Below, piece after piece: positions 26,696 through 36,290 of a stretch of DNA of 64,000 nt; position 1 is the stretch's first letter, and each line of letters opens with the position of its first letter. The notes under the pieces were generated by a model. That model made no database searches. It saw only the letters and a list, made by a program, of their open reading frames with translations, and was not told the origin of the DNA. The DNA lies in contig QXXF01000002.1 in assembly GCA_009911365.1 (NCBI GenBank), forward strand, positions 124,001-188,000. The letters are read 5' to 3'. A program made the position numbers and the translations under genes. The stretch comes from Clostridiales bacterium. GTDB lineage: Bacteria > Bacillota > Clostridia > Peptostreptococcales > Anaerovoracaceae.

Positions 26696-26830
26696 TTAAT
26701 CAGCAGGCTTTTCTTTTCTAGCCATTGCTCTAACCTCTTTGATTGCTTGCTGAACTTCGTCCATATTTTTACAAGCTGCGAACTTATCTGCTATCAAGTT
26801 CAATATAACATCCATCTGTTTATCTGTCAT
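26696..26830 (-). CDS. Small conserved-looking protein (44 aa) after type III R-M
   Basis: Reads MTDKQMDVILNLIADKFAAC and continues to KPAD, 44 residues, mostly helical and charged. GGAGG lies five bases before the ATG, and the ATG overlaps the stop of another small frame by four bases (ATGA). Not recognised. It follows the res gene on the same strand and may be part of the restriction-modification island. Confidence 0.6.
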   Translation of the reverse strand: MTDKQMDVILNLIADKFAACKNMDEVQQAIKEVRAMARKEKPAD

Positions 26831-26961
26831 TTTTTCCTCCATGATTCTTCTTTCTCCTTTATTGTTCTGCCAATCCCTTGTCCTGTAATAACAGCAACTG
26901 CTGTTCTTTTATTATAACTTATCACCCTTGCAATCTCAATCTTGATTTGGCTTGTTAGCAA
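26827..26961 (-). CDS. Small open frame coupled to the 44-aa protein
   Basis: 44 codons from TTG 26961, or shorter from GTG; the product includes RVISYNKRTAVAVITGQGIG. No good ribosome site is seen at the TTG, and the sequence just upstream continues protein-like in another frame, so the 5' end may be frameshifted. The four-base overlap with the next small gene supports translation. Confidence 0.4.
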   Translation of the reverse strand: MLTSQIKIEIARVISYNKRTAVAVITGQGIGRTIKEKEESWRKK

Positions 26962-27071
26962 AAATCACTTGATGTCAGTACGTTTCTGCTCACTACTGTT
27001 TAATTCTCCCCCATGTCAGAAATCATTGCATAGCATCTCAGCAGGTTCTTTAGACATTGCTCTCCCAATTT

Positions 27072-29723
27072 TCAAATTTCTTTTATAACATCCACAAATT
27101 TATCTAGCGTATATGCACCATCCATTCCAAGTTCTTTTTCCTTAAAAACCATGAAATATCGGTATAATTGTCCCGCCTGTTCCTGCCACTTCCGCCCAAG
27201 TTCTAGTTTGGACTTGCTATCATCGTCATCCAGATAATCACCCTTGGCTTCAATCAGAACGAGTTTTCCTGACTTTGTCATAACCATGAAGTCAGGATAA
27301 TGATTAATATACCCATTCAATCTAAAATCCTTACGATCAATAATCCTATGCCACCAGCGAATACGATCCGTGCCAACCACAACATCAATGACCTGACGTT
27401 CAAAATTGTTCATATCATCTTTCTCTGCCTCATACAGAGAACACGGAATAGAATCTATGGTGCTGGCTGGTGTAATAACCTGCGCTGGAACATAAGATTC
27501 TTTACAGATAATCTTTCCGCTGTCAAGCCACTTCTTAAACTGCTCCACACGATACGTTTGCTCCAGTGAATCAATCTTTTTCTGTATTTTATTCGCATAG
27601 ACTGGTATTGTCATCTCCATCATAGACAACTCATCATCAGACATTTTTGCCACACATCTTCTCACATAATCCTCTACCTCTGAGGTGGCATAACGGTTAT
27701 TCTTGTTTATTTGAACCGCTATCATGTTCGTACATTGCCTGATCCGGCTCTCCTGCGGCAGGCTTTCCAGGTATCGCTGGATATACTCACTCTCAGACTT
27801 TGAAACTCTCTTATACTTCGGCACAGCTTCCCCTTCTGGTTGTATATCAATGCGGTACATTTCCCCAGTCGCAAGTTCAAAGCTAACCTGCGCATCCTGC
27901 CCAGTCAATGAAAACCCCTCTGACAAGTTTTCTGGTTCGAGCAGTTCCAACTCATTGCCGAACAAATCAGGTGAACTTTTTTTATAGAACTGCGGAATAC
28001 GCAGAGTCTTTATCTCATCTCTATATTGCCGCTGAATCACATTCTGTTTTAACATTTCACCAAGTTCACCTCCCACAAATTCGGAATCAGATGCGCCCTG
28101 TGCTTCCTGGGTATAAGTAGCCATCTGCAATGTTGCTGATTCTATCATCGCCGCAAGTTCATGATTTTCTTCTCCTACATCAGCCGCATTGATATCTCTG
28201 TTTGAGGAAACGATAACCTGGTGGATTTCTTCCGGCTTGATATCTGAAAAAGAGTCATCTTCCATATCAGCAGTCGCCTGTGATTCCGGCGCAAAGGCCA
28301 TCTGCGCCGATTCTGGCTGAGCAGGCATCCCCTGTTGTGTTGGGGAGCCTTCTGCAACACGGTAATCCTTATGGCTGAAACCAGACTTATTCAAAGCAAC
28401 CACGATTTCCTCCAGCGTAGAATGAAAAGCATTTGAAGAGGTCAGCACATAGGAAGTGTTCAACAGCGGAGCCTTATGTCGCTTTGTATATGGCTGGCGC
28501 AGAATCCTTCCAAGAATCTGCTCCACATCAACTTTGGATGTCTTATTAGCCAGAGATGCAAGAATGTACGCAAATGGGCAATCCCAGCCTTCCTTTAGCG
28601 CATTGACCGTAATGATATATCGGATCTCGCAAGACTCGCTCATCAGATCAGTATTTCCAATATCATCCACTTTAGATGTCTTTACCGCAATCTGTTCTGC
28701 TGGAACACCCATGGCAATCAACAGATTTTTTATCTTATCAAAAGTCTCACTATCTTCGTTGATCTTCGGTTGTGCTTGAAAAAGCACGATAGGTCGAATA
28801 TATTCACCACCCGATTCCCTTTCGGCAACTCCTTGTTTCTCAATGTTTCCTCGTAGCTGAATGGCATCCTGAATCACAGTCTGTCGGCTGTTCCTATTAA
28901 AAACAATCACCGGTAATTTGACCATGTTCGCCTTTTTCAGTTCCCTTGCATCCACATAGGAAATAATATTACTTGTGGAACGGGGCGTTGCCGTTAACTC
29001 CAAGATGAACGATGGGTTCAGGTTGTTCAACATCTCTATGGAAAGAGATGACCCTGCGTTATGACTCTCATCCACGATAACGATAGGAGACAAATGCCTC
29101 AGTATCTGAATTAATGCTGTATCAGGTGTGTTAGCAAGTAGAACGGATTCATTGTCCCCAAAGAATTCCGCAAATCGGAATAGATTGCCATTTTCCTGAA
29201 AAACCTTACGAACATCTTTTTTCTTGTTGTTAATTCGTAATGAAGCATAGCTTAAAACGCAAACCGTCAAGGTCTCACCGATGGTATCAGGAGAAAAATT
29301 TTGACCATTCAGTAGCATCTCTTTTGTGCAAACCTCGACTTTTCCAGAAAAGTCCATATCCAGTCGCTGTCGATAAGGATGCGTTGCATCAGACAATGTC
29401 CGTATGGTCTGTGAAAGAATAGAATCTGAAGGAACAAGCCATATAACTAATTTGGGCTTATCCTTAGCCATATGATCAAATATTCTCTTCACAGAGGCAC
29501 ACGCCATGAAAGTCTTTCCTCCACCGGTAGGGACCTTCATGCATATATAAGGCACACCATGAATCTTATTTTTATATGTCGGAACTCCATTAAGCCCGAC
29601 CATGATATCCTTCTGTGCCCAATAACTCGTCCATGCTTGTATCATGTCACCATTCTCATCAAGGGCATCCATAAATAAGGACAGATCACTCATGACAGAT
29701 TTCTGATAGTTCTTTAATTCCAT
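27072..29723 (-). CDS. res: Type III restriction enzyme, Res (helicase-nuclease) subunit
   Basis: 883 residues from ATG 29723 (GGAGG eight bases upstream). N-terminal superfamily 2 helicase: motif I PTGGGKTF (about 66-73), motif II IVDESHNAG, motif III ELTATPRS, motif VI QILGRILRQP. The C-terminal nuclease shows PDFMVM and LVLIEAKG, the PD-ExK site. With Mod it cuts DNA after ATP-driven communication between two unmodified sites. Starts 14 bases after mod. Appears intact, which is notable beside a frameshifted mod. Confidence 0.92.
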   Translation of the reverse strand: MELKNYQKSVMSDLSLFMDALDENGDMIQAWTSYWAQKDIMVGLNGVPTYKNKIHGVPYICMKVPTGGGKTFMACASVKRIFDHMAKDKPKLVIWLVPSDSILSQTIRTLSDATHPYRQRLDMDFSGKVEVCTKEMLLNGQNFSPDTIGETLTVCVLSYASLRINNKKKDVRKVFQENGNLFRFAEFFGDNESVLLANTPDTALIQILRHLSPIVIVDESHNAGSSLSIEMLNNLNPSFILELTATPRSTSNIISYVDARELKKANMVKLPVIVFNRNSRQTVIQDAIQLRGNIEKQGVAERESGGEYIRPIVLFQAQPKINEDSETFDKIKNLLIAMGVPAEQIAVKTSKVDDIGNTDLMSESCEIRYIITVNALKEGWDCPFAYILASLANKTSKVDVEQILGRILRQPYTKRHKAPLLNTSYVLTSSNAFHSTLEEIVVALNKSGFSHKDYRVAEGSPTQQGMPAQPESAQMAFAPESQATADMEDDSFSDIKPEEIHQVIVSSNRDINAADVGEENHELAAMIESATLQMATYTQEAQGASDSEFVGGELGEMLKQNVIQRQYRDEIKTLRIPQFYKKSSPDLFGNELELLEPENLSEGFSLTGQDAQVSFELATGEMYRIDIQPEGEAVPKYKRVSKSESEYIQRYLESLPQESRIRQCTNMIAVQINKNNRYATSEVEDYVRRCVAKMSDDELSMMEMTIPVYANKIQKKIDSLEQTYRVEQFKKWLDSGKIICKESYVPAQVITPASTIDSIPCSLYEAEKDDMNNFERQVIDVVVGTDRIRWWHRIIDRKDFRLNGYINHYPDFMVMTKSGKLVLIEAKGDYLDDDDSKSKLELGRKWQEQAGQLYRYFMVFKEKELGMDGAYTLDKFVDVIKEI

Positions 29724-29737
29724 AACCAATCCCTCCT

Positions 29738-31326
29738 TTACAATCTGCCAATATCACGGGGTATCTTTTTAAATGTGATATGCCATTTTTCCAATTCCCG
29801 TTCGCTCAGTGTACATAGATCAGCATATATCACATATGCCGTAGCTTTTGTTTTGACCGTATGCAAGAAGTTGCGATTCAATGTGGTTATGCCGTCTTTT
29901 TCATAATCAAAGTAATAGGCAACATCCATATGTGTCCCCATGTAGCATGGCTCATCCGCTCTCTGAGAACTGATCAGTTTCTTAGTCTCGGCGAAATAAA
30001 CATATTTTCTGATTTCTTCCTCACCAATGTCCTCATTTAGATTGTCGCCATTGAAGATTGGCTCACCAAGTTCATAATAGCTGAAACTGCCTCCTGTTCC
30101 AGGAACTTTCTTTTTGTCTTCTCCATAACCATCAATAACACGCTTTATACGTTCCGCTGTAATCGCATCGGCATAGTCCTCCATTTCGATGAGAATGAAC
30201 TTTCGATGCCCTCTATCTAACTTGTTCAGATTCAAAACAGCTTGCGCTGTTGTTCCCGATCCTGTGAAACAGTCTAATACAATTGAATTCTCATGGGAGG
30301 CTATCTGTATAATTCTTTGAATAAGACGAACTGGCTTCGGATAATCAAATACTGTAGGCGTACCAAAAATTTTTCCTATTTCTTTCGTTGCTTCCTGAGT
30401 GTGTCCAACGCCTTTGTTATCCCACCATGTCCAAACATTCTTCCCATCTCGTTCAAACAGATAAGTCTTCCTGCGAGGAATGCCTTTTTCATCTACCCCA
30501 AACCACATACGCCCTTCTTCTTTCTGACGAAGGAATTCACTTTCAATATTCTTCCAACATCTTCCTTCTGGAGGGGTATATTTAATCCCTCCAGGTGTAG
30601 TTATTTCATACATCTGATTTGGGCGAAATCCTTGTGCGGTAAAATCACTTGATGTCCAAGGCCCTCGAGGATCATCATCTGGATTTTTATAGCTCTTTAC
30701 ATCTTCTTCTGACAAAGCAACCCTATTGATTGCACAGTTCAAAAAAGAAATATCCTTACAATAAGTACAGACATACTCATGTGCGGTACTTACAAGTTTT
30801 CGCATATCTGGTGATGTTCGTTTCTGCCAAATAAATTGTGCCAAAAAATTTGATTCTCCAAATATTTCATTGCAAATCATACGAAGAGAAACTTGTTCTC
30901 TATCATCTATGCTAATAAAAATCACACCATCTTGGGATAAAAGTCTATGCAACAAACGTAACCTAGGATACATCATACACAACCATTTATCATGGCGAGA
31001 CAAATCTTCTCCTTCTTTTCCAACCACCTCACCAAGCCATTTCTTGATACGTGGATCGTTTACATTATCATTATAGACCCAGTTTTCGTTTCCCGTGTTA
31101 TAGGGGGGATCAATATATATATACATTTAATACGTCCTTCGTACTGAGGCAACAACGACTTTAAAGCAGTGAGATTATCTCCATGAATGATCATGTTCTC
31201 ACTACCGTTATCATTTGCATGCTGGCCATTCTCATCGTAACTGTATTTACGCTCTAAAACGCAATAAGGCACATCCAAATGATGATTTACAATCTTACTT
31301 TTTCCTATCCAATCTAAAGTTGGCAT
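29738..31326 (-). pseudogene. mod: Type III DNA methyltransferase Mod, frameshifted (possibly phase-variable)
   Basis: The first frame (from ATG 31326) reads MPTLDWIGKSKIVNHH, a typical Mod start, up to GRIKCIYI; it then shifts. A second frame carries IDPPYNTGN, the catalytic DPPY motif, and later LDCFTGSGTTAQAV, the AdoMet-binding motif, to the stop at 29738. The shift lies in an alternating TA tract (31113-31123): removing one TA unit gives a continuous protein of 528 residues. As read, no full-length Mod can form, although ATG 31126 could start a truncated product just before DPPY. Tract slippage, mutation or read error are the options. Confidence 0.85.
31113..31123 (-). repeat. TA dinucleotide tract at the mod frameshift
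   Basis: Eleven alternating A/T bases inside mod, four codons before DPPY. One TA unit fewer restores the frame; a six-C run follows within the DPPY codons. Short for a classical phase-variable tract, but at exactly the point of the shift. Confidence 0.75.
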
Positions 31327-31442
31327 AATGCACTTCCTTTATTTGTTTTTTATCAAGCTTCTGACCTATTAATATATTATATTTCCTATCAGGAGCAATA
31401 GCAAGGGCTTTTGCAATATCACCAATAAGCGGCCCTTTTTCA
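31295..31442 (-). pseudogene. C-terminal fragment of an upstream gene of the R-M island
   Basis: About 48 codons ending in VHYANFRLDRKK overlap the mod start. The frame reads protein-like (PLIGDIAKALAIAPDRKYNI) but is cut at about 31440, where PadR-like sequence begins. I do not recognise the family. It marks the broken edge of the R-M island. Confidence 0.5.
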
Positions 31443-31799
31443 TACGCAGGACATGGACTCGATCCAGGCTTCTATGGTTTGGATCAGCGCATGCTGCTGC
31501 CGCAGCACGGCCATGCCAGTGGCCGGAATACCTGCAGCGGATTCCTTGCGATCAAGGTTTTCTTCCAAGCGAGCTTTCATATCGGCCGCATTTTTTTTGA
31601 TGTTTTCCAAGCACTGCCACTGCTTGTCCTCTGGCAAGCTTTGGAGGTTGACGATCACTGCGTTGAAATCCAAAAAAATATTGATCGGCTAGCTGGCGAT
31701 TTCCAGCATGAGCCGCTGAAATTCTCTTTCGCCGGCTTCCGTCAAGGCATAAATGGCTTTTTTGAGCATTTTCCCTTCCTTTTTCGGGCGGCTCATCAT
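31440..31799 (-). pseudogene. PadR-family regulator remnant
   Basis: The frame reads YALTEAGEREFQRLMLEIAS, the end of a PadR winged helix, then TAG (31689-31691), then NIFLDFNAVIVNLQSLP and a C-terminal coiled coil. The N-terminal half of the DNA-binding domain is missing, and the C-terminus is cut by the R-M island. It lies divergent to the MATE remnant, the usual regulator-pump layout. Nonfunctional. Confidence 0.7.
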
Positions 31800-31875
31800 C
31801 AAACCTTTTCCTTCCAATTATATCACTATAAATTATAGTAGTATCTTTTACGCTATCAAAGGAGGACATCATTCA

Positions 31876-32410
31876 ATGAAAACACATCACAACAAAACAG
31901 AACTGTTGAGAAACGCGCCGATCCCCCAAGCGCTGCTCGCCATGGGATTCTCTCATCAATACGCAGGCAAAAGTCTACAGCGATTCGGTCATCGCTGGAA
32001 TGGGCGTAGTCACAAGGCTGATGGCTATAGGAAGTTTGTCTGTCTTCGGTTTTATTAAAGGCTTTCAGCCCATCGCCGGTTATTGCTTTGGAGCCAGAGA
32101 TCATGCCCGGCTGAAAGCGGTGCTCAAAATGTCTATTCTCTGGACAACTATCTTTTGCGTTCTTTTAGGGCTGGCCCTCTCACTTTTCTCTGAAGCTGTC
32201 ATCTCACAATTTACACAGGACGACCCTTTAATGATCCAGGTGGGTGCCGCCTCTCTACGGCTCAATGGTTTATCCTTCATGTACTTTGGTTTCTACACCG
32301 TGTATTCTTGCCCGCTTCTTGCTCTGGGAAAGGATGCCTCCGGGCTCCTATTAGGTGCATGCCGCCAAGGGCTCTGCCCGATTCCTGTGATCATCCTGCT
32401 GCCCAAGCGC
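31876..32410 (+). pseudogene. MATE efflux gene remnant, 5' and middle part
   Basis: Starts with AAAGGAGG and an ATG, reads LLRNAPIPQALLAMG as MATE proteins do, then jumps by a deletion of roughly 200 codons and a frameshift to KVYSDSVIAGMGVVTRL and onward to GACRQGLCPIPVIILLP. There the outer mobile element interrupts it; the 3' end is at 44463-44579. Confidence 0.8.
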
Positions 32411-33874
32411 AGTCGGTCATTTTTTGCGGACAGTTCAATACATACCATCCTTTTCTGTTCCCTGCTCCTGCGTTTACTCTCGTTCGACTTCTCCCTCTGT
32501 ATCTTCTTAGCGCAAACAGGGCAATACTTGGATATGCCAGAGCCGGGGACATATTCAACGCCACACACCGTACAGTGTTTAGCGGGCAACGCTGTCCACC
32601 GCTTCGTGGGTGTGATATGTAATTCACCGACAAAGCCGATGAATTTATAGTAAATCTTGATTTCCTGCCTAACTGTTCCGTCCGCCATCTTCTCACGCTC
32701 CGAAGCGACTTCTCGTAGCTTTCGTTGAGCGTTTCCGTTACCTCTTTTAAGCGTGCTTCGATTTCAAGCTGTTCTTTCTGATATTTTCCCGACATCATCT
32801 CAAAATTCCGCTCGGTGATACGCTCCATGACCTTATCCTCATAGAGAGAGGAAAACAGCCTGTCAAGCTCCGCAAGGCGTTTGTTCAGCTTCTTCCGTTC
32901 TTTCTCCATAGCCTTTGCCTTGTTCTGGTCTGTTTCCGTGAGCCGCTTTTCAATCGCCCTCACCGCCCGCTCGTCATTCACCGCCATATCCGCAAAACGG
33001 TTGATGTCGGCAAGGACAGCATTGAATAAATCCCTCGCTTCGATGGCGTGTGCGGTACACATGACGTTGCCGTACCTGCCATAATTATTACAGGTATATT
33101 GTACGCAGTCGATGATGTCGGGGCGTTTCCTCCTGTTTGCGCTCATAGCCCGCAGAGCATAGCCGCAGTCCGCACACTTGATAACGCCTGCAAAGATATT
33201 CTCAAAACCGCCCTTGTTCTCTGGCAGTCTGCGGCTTGTGATAAGCTGTTGGACGGTGTCAAATTCCTCCTGCGTGACTATCCCCTCATGGGTGTCGGGT
33301 ATCACTTCCCATTCTTCGGGCAGCTTAGAGGGGCGTTTCCTGCTTTTCATGTTGGCGGCAATCCGCTTGTAGCCTGCAAGGTTTCCCGCATAGATAGGGC
33401 TTCTTAAAATGCCCCTCACGCTATTCTCGCTCCAAATATAGCGGTTTTCCTCGTTACCCTCAAAGTGCCGCTCATAACCCGCCGCCCCCTGCTCCGCCGC
33501 ATAAGCGGCAGGTCGTAAGACGTGCTGTTTATTGATGTGCTTTCGGATTTTGGAGATTCCGTTTCCCGCAAGCGCAAGGTCGAATATCTCCCTTACAACG
33601 TGCGCCACCTTATCATCAATCAGCAGATGGTTGTGGTCGGCGGGGTCTTTGACATACCCATAGGGTGCATACGTCCCCATGAATTTCCCCTGCTGAAACC
33701 TCGCACGGTACGCCGATTTTATCTTGACCGACACATCGGCAGAATACATTTCGTTTAGGATATTGCGGAATGGGGTAATGTCCATCGCCGATTTATTGAG
33801 CGTGTCCACGCCGTCATTGACCGCTATATACCTCACATTATGCTCTGGGAAAAAGACTTCTGTATAATTCCATT
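32411..33874 (-). pseudogene. Large serine recombinase of the outer element, truncated and frameshifted
   Basis: The readable part begins in YTEVFFPEHNVRYIAVND, which is normally about 100 residues into TnpX-like recombinases; the catalytic resolvase domain with its Ser nucleophile is gone. The Recombinase domain, zinc ribbon (CADCGYAL) and coiled coil follow. After ESYEKSLRS a deletion of about 40 codons and a frameshift lead to VRQEIKIYYKFIGFVG and a C-terminal zinc ribbon (CTVCGVEY...CPVC) running into the element end. It cannot catalyse transfer. Confidence 0.85.
32422..32432 (+). repeat. Inverted end of outer element, left
   Basis: TTTTGCGGACA, matched by TGTCCGCAAAA at 44430-44440. Neighbouring bases on both sides also align loosely (CGG before, TTCAA after). 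Confidence 0.65.
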
Positions 33875-33942
33875 AGAGAGCATATAGAGAGATACCATAT
33901 ATAAAGAATGAGTGAGAAGCCTTTGACCTCTCACCCAACATC

Positions 33943-34380
33943 TCATAAAAACCAGACTACAATTTCCCGCAGCTTCTTACGCAAATGAGCCAATCTCGCA
34001 TAGACAGCACCCGTCGTCAAATGCACAAGCGGGGCAATCTCCTTTGTGGAATCCCCCTGCATTTTCAGCACGATGATTTGTAACGTGCGCCTGTTCACTG
34101 TGACTAACGCAAAATACAGAGTTTCGTTCTCAATCTCATCCAGTGAATCCATTACCGACCTTATCTCTGCCTATTTCTCCCTGCCCGCTATTTCCTCAAG
34201 GCATTCTCCGAAGTCTCTTGTCCATCGGTAAAACCGCCTGTTGGAATTAAAATCTGCCCTGTCGTCTGTGCGGATTTGCTCAATGACCGTTTCGTCAACG
34301 CCGCACTCACGCAGAACCTTTTCCTCGGCTTCTTTCCAGATGCGCCATTTCCTGTCCTCCCGTCCGTGGTTGTATGCCAT
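33943..34380 (-). pseudogene. Conjugative-element sigma70-like factor with in-frame amber codon
   Basis: From ATG 34380 (GGAGG eight bases upstream) it reads MAYNHGREDRKWRIWKEAEE up to IAGREK, then TAG (34171-34173), then in the same frame DSLDEIENETL and a region-4-like helix-turn-helix (DSTKEIAPLVHLTTGAVYAR). The whole, 145 codons, matches the small sigma-like proteins of Tn1549-type elements. One nonsense codon separates the halves. Confidence 0.75.
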
Positions 34381-34484
34381 CCTTATTTCCTCCAATCAGA
34401 ATTGATTGAGAGGGCAGACAAAAGCCCCCTCCTTTTCCCAAAGGAAAAAATAAGGGGACTGAACGCCTTAAATTTTGTTTTCGA

Positions 34485-34831
34485 TTATTTTCTCAGCTTC
34501 GCAAGGATTTTGGCTTTGCGTTTGTTGACAACTCTCTGCGTTATGCCTAACCTTAAACCGACTTCCCCCTCGGAAAGTTCTTCAAAGAAGAGGGCTTGTA
34601 TCAACGCCTGTTCACTGCCCGACAATAAAGGCAGGGCGGCTTTCAGCCTGTCCACCATCACCGCATGTACAGCAGTTTCCGCACGACTTCAAGCAAACAA
34701 CCCTGTACGGGGATAAACAGCTTGTCCATGTAACTCTGGTCGGCTTGTCTGCGGCGGCAGAAATCCTGATAGGACAATTCCGCATAGCCGCCATCCTTTT
34801 TGATATATACCTTTCTTGGTACATACTTCAC
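34485..34831 (-). pseudogene. Second sigma-like gene of the outer element, with internal deletion
   Basis: GTG 34831 follows GGGAGG and reads VPRKVYIKKDGGYAELSYQD to LLEVVRKLLYMR, then stops; a shifted frame reads DRLKAALPLLSGSEQALI to LGITQRVVNKRKAKILAKL, a helix-turn-helix end. The middle of the usual gene is missing. Typical of Tn916/Tn1549 regulatory modules. Confidence 0.7.
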
Positions 34832-35001
34832 CGTAAGTACCTCCCATCTGAATTTTTGAAATTCTAAAATCCAGATGGAGAGGGCGGGGAGTGGCAACGA
34901 ATATCAAATACAGCCCTACGGCACATTCCGATAAAAAACGACAAAAGAAAAAACGCAAAGGCACTGTGACCTTTACGGTTATAGGAGATATGTATTCTGA
35001 T

Positions 35002-35040
35002 AAGTAGAGATTCTACTTCTTGTTTCATGATGAGAAGTAG
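35002..35040 (-). promoter_or_regulatory. Mutually exclusive hairpins, possible attenuator
   Basis: AAGTAGA (35002-35008) pairs with TCTACTT (35012-35018), but CTACTTCT (35013-35020) pairs equally well with AGAAGTAG (35033-35040). The shared arm makes the two stems exclusive. It lies upstream of the sigma-like genes on their strand. Confidence 0.4.
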
Positions 35041-35152
35041 CGTTGCATAAGCAGGGATTTTTTTAACTGGCTTCCTGCCTTTCCCTGACATGCTATGTAT
35101 AGATAATATCTGCGTTGCATGAGCAGATAGGTTACTGCCCGAAAAAAGGACA

Positions 35153-35188
35153 TAAAAAATCCCTCCAAACTTTAAAACAGGTTTGGAG
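35153..35188 (-). terminator. Terminator downstream of the XRE gene
   Basis: Perfect stem CTCCAAAC (35163-35170)/GTTTGGAG (35181-35188), followed on the minus strand by GGGATTTTTT. Confidence 0.8.
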
Positions 35189-35284
35189 AGTGTCTGTTAA
35201 GTCTTTCAGGCATAGCAAAACCACCCACCATACACCGTTTTTTTATTTGGTGAACGTTTGCCTTAAAACCTTATGAAATGAAAC

Positions 35285-35328
35285 AGAACCGATAAACTGT
35301 GATTTTTATTCCACATGTTTATCGGCTC
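35285..35328 (-). terminator. Hairpin after the XRE gene
   Basis: CCGATAAAC (35289-35297) pairs with GTTTATCGG (35317-35325), extended by AGA and TCT outside. The T-run after it is weak, so it could also be an operator or processing site. Confidence 0.5.
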
Positions 35329-35429
35329 TGCATCTATGTATATGGCTCTCTGATGATATATTTACTTGCCCAATAGATAGGAATTTGGCTTTTTCTTTGC
35401 AAAAAAGTTCAAATATATCAGTTAGTAAC

Positions 35430-35903
35430 TTATTTCAATTTAATTTCTACTTTGTAATATTTCAAAAAATATGGTACAAACAAAAGAGCCCCTATTATCA
35501 AAATCACCCAACCAATATATGTTCCTTGATTTTCAGGATAAAAATAATTTATAGCTAAATGAACTGGACATAGAATAATTGCAATCACTCCCCATAATAT
35601 TTCCAATTTTCTTTTCATCTTGTTTGCTTGCTCTTTTTGTTTCTGTAATTCCACCAAATTTTGTTCTGCCTTTTTTTGATAATTTTCCATTATAATCCTT
35701 TCGCCTGATAACAATTCGTTTACATTTATTCCAAGAATGTCACATAACTCCATCATTATCGATACATCTGGACAGCTTTTTCCTGTTTCCCATTTTGAAA
35801 CCGCCCTATTACTAATGTTAAGCTTTTCTGCCAGCTGTAACTGAGTAAGATTTTTTTCTTTACGGCATTCGGCAATAAATTTTCCAATTTTTTCTTGATT
35901 CAT
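35430..35903 (-). CDS. XRE family regulator with two membrane helices
   Basis: 157 residues. Helix-turn-helix at 5-60 (KNLTQLQLAEKLNISNRAVS), a charged coiled linker, then two hydrophobic segments near 98-117 and 128-147. Such membrane-tethered XRE proteins are common in Firmicutes. The gene looks intact, with GGAGGTAAGAA before the ATG. It belongs to the outer element by position. Confidence 0.83.
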   Translation of the reverse strand: MNQEKIGKFIAECRKEKNLTQLQLAEKLNISNRAVSKWETGKSCPDVSIMMELCDILGINVNELLSGERIIMENYQKKAEQNLVELQKQKEQANKMKRKLEILWGVIAIILCPVHLAINYFYPENQGTYIGWVILIIGALLFVPYFLKYYKVEIKLK

Positions 35904-36017
35904 TTCTTACCTCCTAGTTTTATCATACATAATAAGCATTTTTTTGGAAGGAACTATTGGTTGATTCTCTAATTCAACCATCAGTTGACTACTAGAACAT
36001 CGAATAATTAATGCCGG

Positions 36018-36161
36018 CTATTCTTTATCTTTTTTTGCCTGTAGTTTTTTGTCAAACATTTCAATGTGATATTTTAACCACATAATTTCATCATCTATCT
36101 GTCGGCAATTAATAACCACCTGTAACTTTTCCTTTATATGTTCAATAATCTGAATATCCAT
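36018..36161 (-). CDS. Small protein, 47 aa, outer element
   Basis: MDIQIIEHIKEKLQVVINC to QAKKDKE, 47 residues, helical and charged. GGAGGTG lies six bases before the ATG, which is why I call it. Not recognised; small helical proteins near tnpV are frequent in these elements. Confidence 0.6.
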   Translation of the reverse strand: MDIQIIEHIKEKLQVVINCRQIDDEIMWLKYHIEMFDKKLQAKKDKE

Positions 36162-36250
36162 TTAACACCTCCAACACAATTATAAACACCTATACTGCCT
36201 TTCTCAAGATTCTAATGTGAAAGGTACGAATACAGACACTAAGATTCCAG

Positions 36251-36283
36251 AAAAAAGCGACAGAGATTTAACCCTCTGCCGCT
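36251..36283 (-). terminator. Terminator of tnpV copy 1
   Basis: AGCGACAGAG (36256-36265) and CTCTGCCGCT (36274-36283) pair with one G-T; on the minus strand TTTTTT follows. The same structure follows tnpV copy 2 at 43831-43867. Confidence 0.8.
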
Positions 36284-36290
36284 GTATTGC

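Larger units (their letters stand above)
34832..35429. other. Non-coding region of outer element with several hairpins
   Basis: Contains a dyad just upstream of the GTG gene (CATCTG 34844-34849, CAGATG 34871-34876), overlapping hairpins at 35002-35040, a clear terminator at 35153-35188 and another stem at 35285-35328. An open frame at 34864-35091 (minus) has no ribosome site and is not called. Resembles the leader regions of Tn916-family operons. Confidence 0.5.

Noticed and set aside
34864-35091. 75-codon minus-strand frame in the outer element leader
   Set aside because: No ribosome site before the ATG, covers the paired hairpin sequences and runs into the next gene's leader; most likely non-coding.
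33943-35903. Functional conjugation module
   Set aside because: No type IV secretion, coupling protein or complete relaxase gene is present; sigma-like genes are broken.
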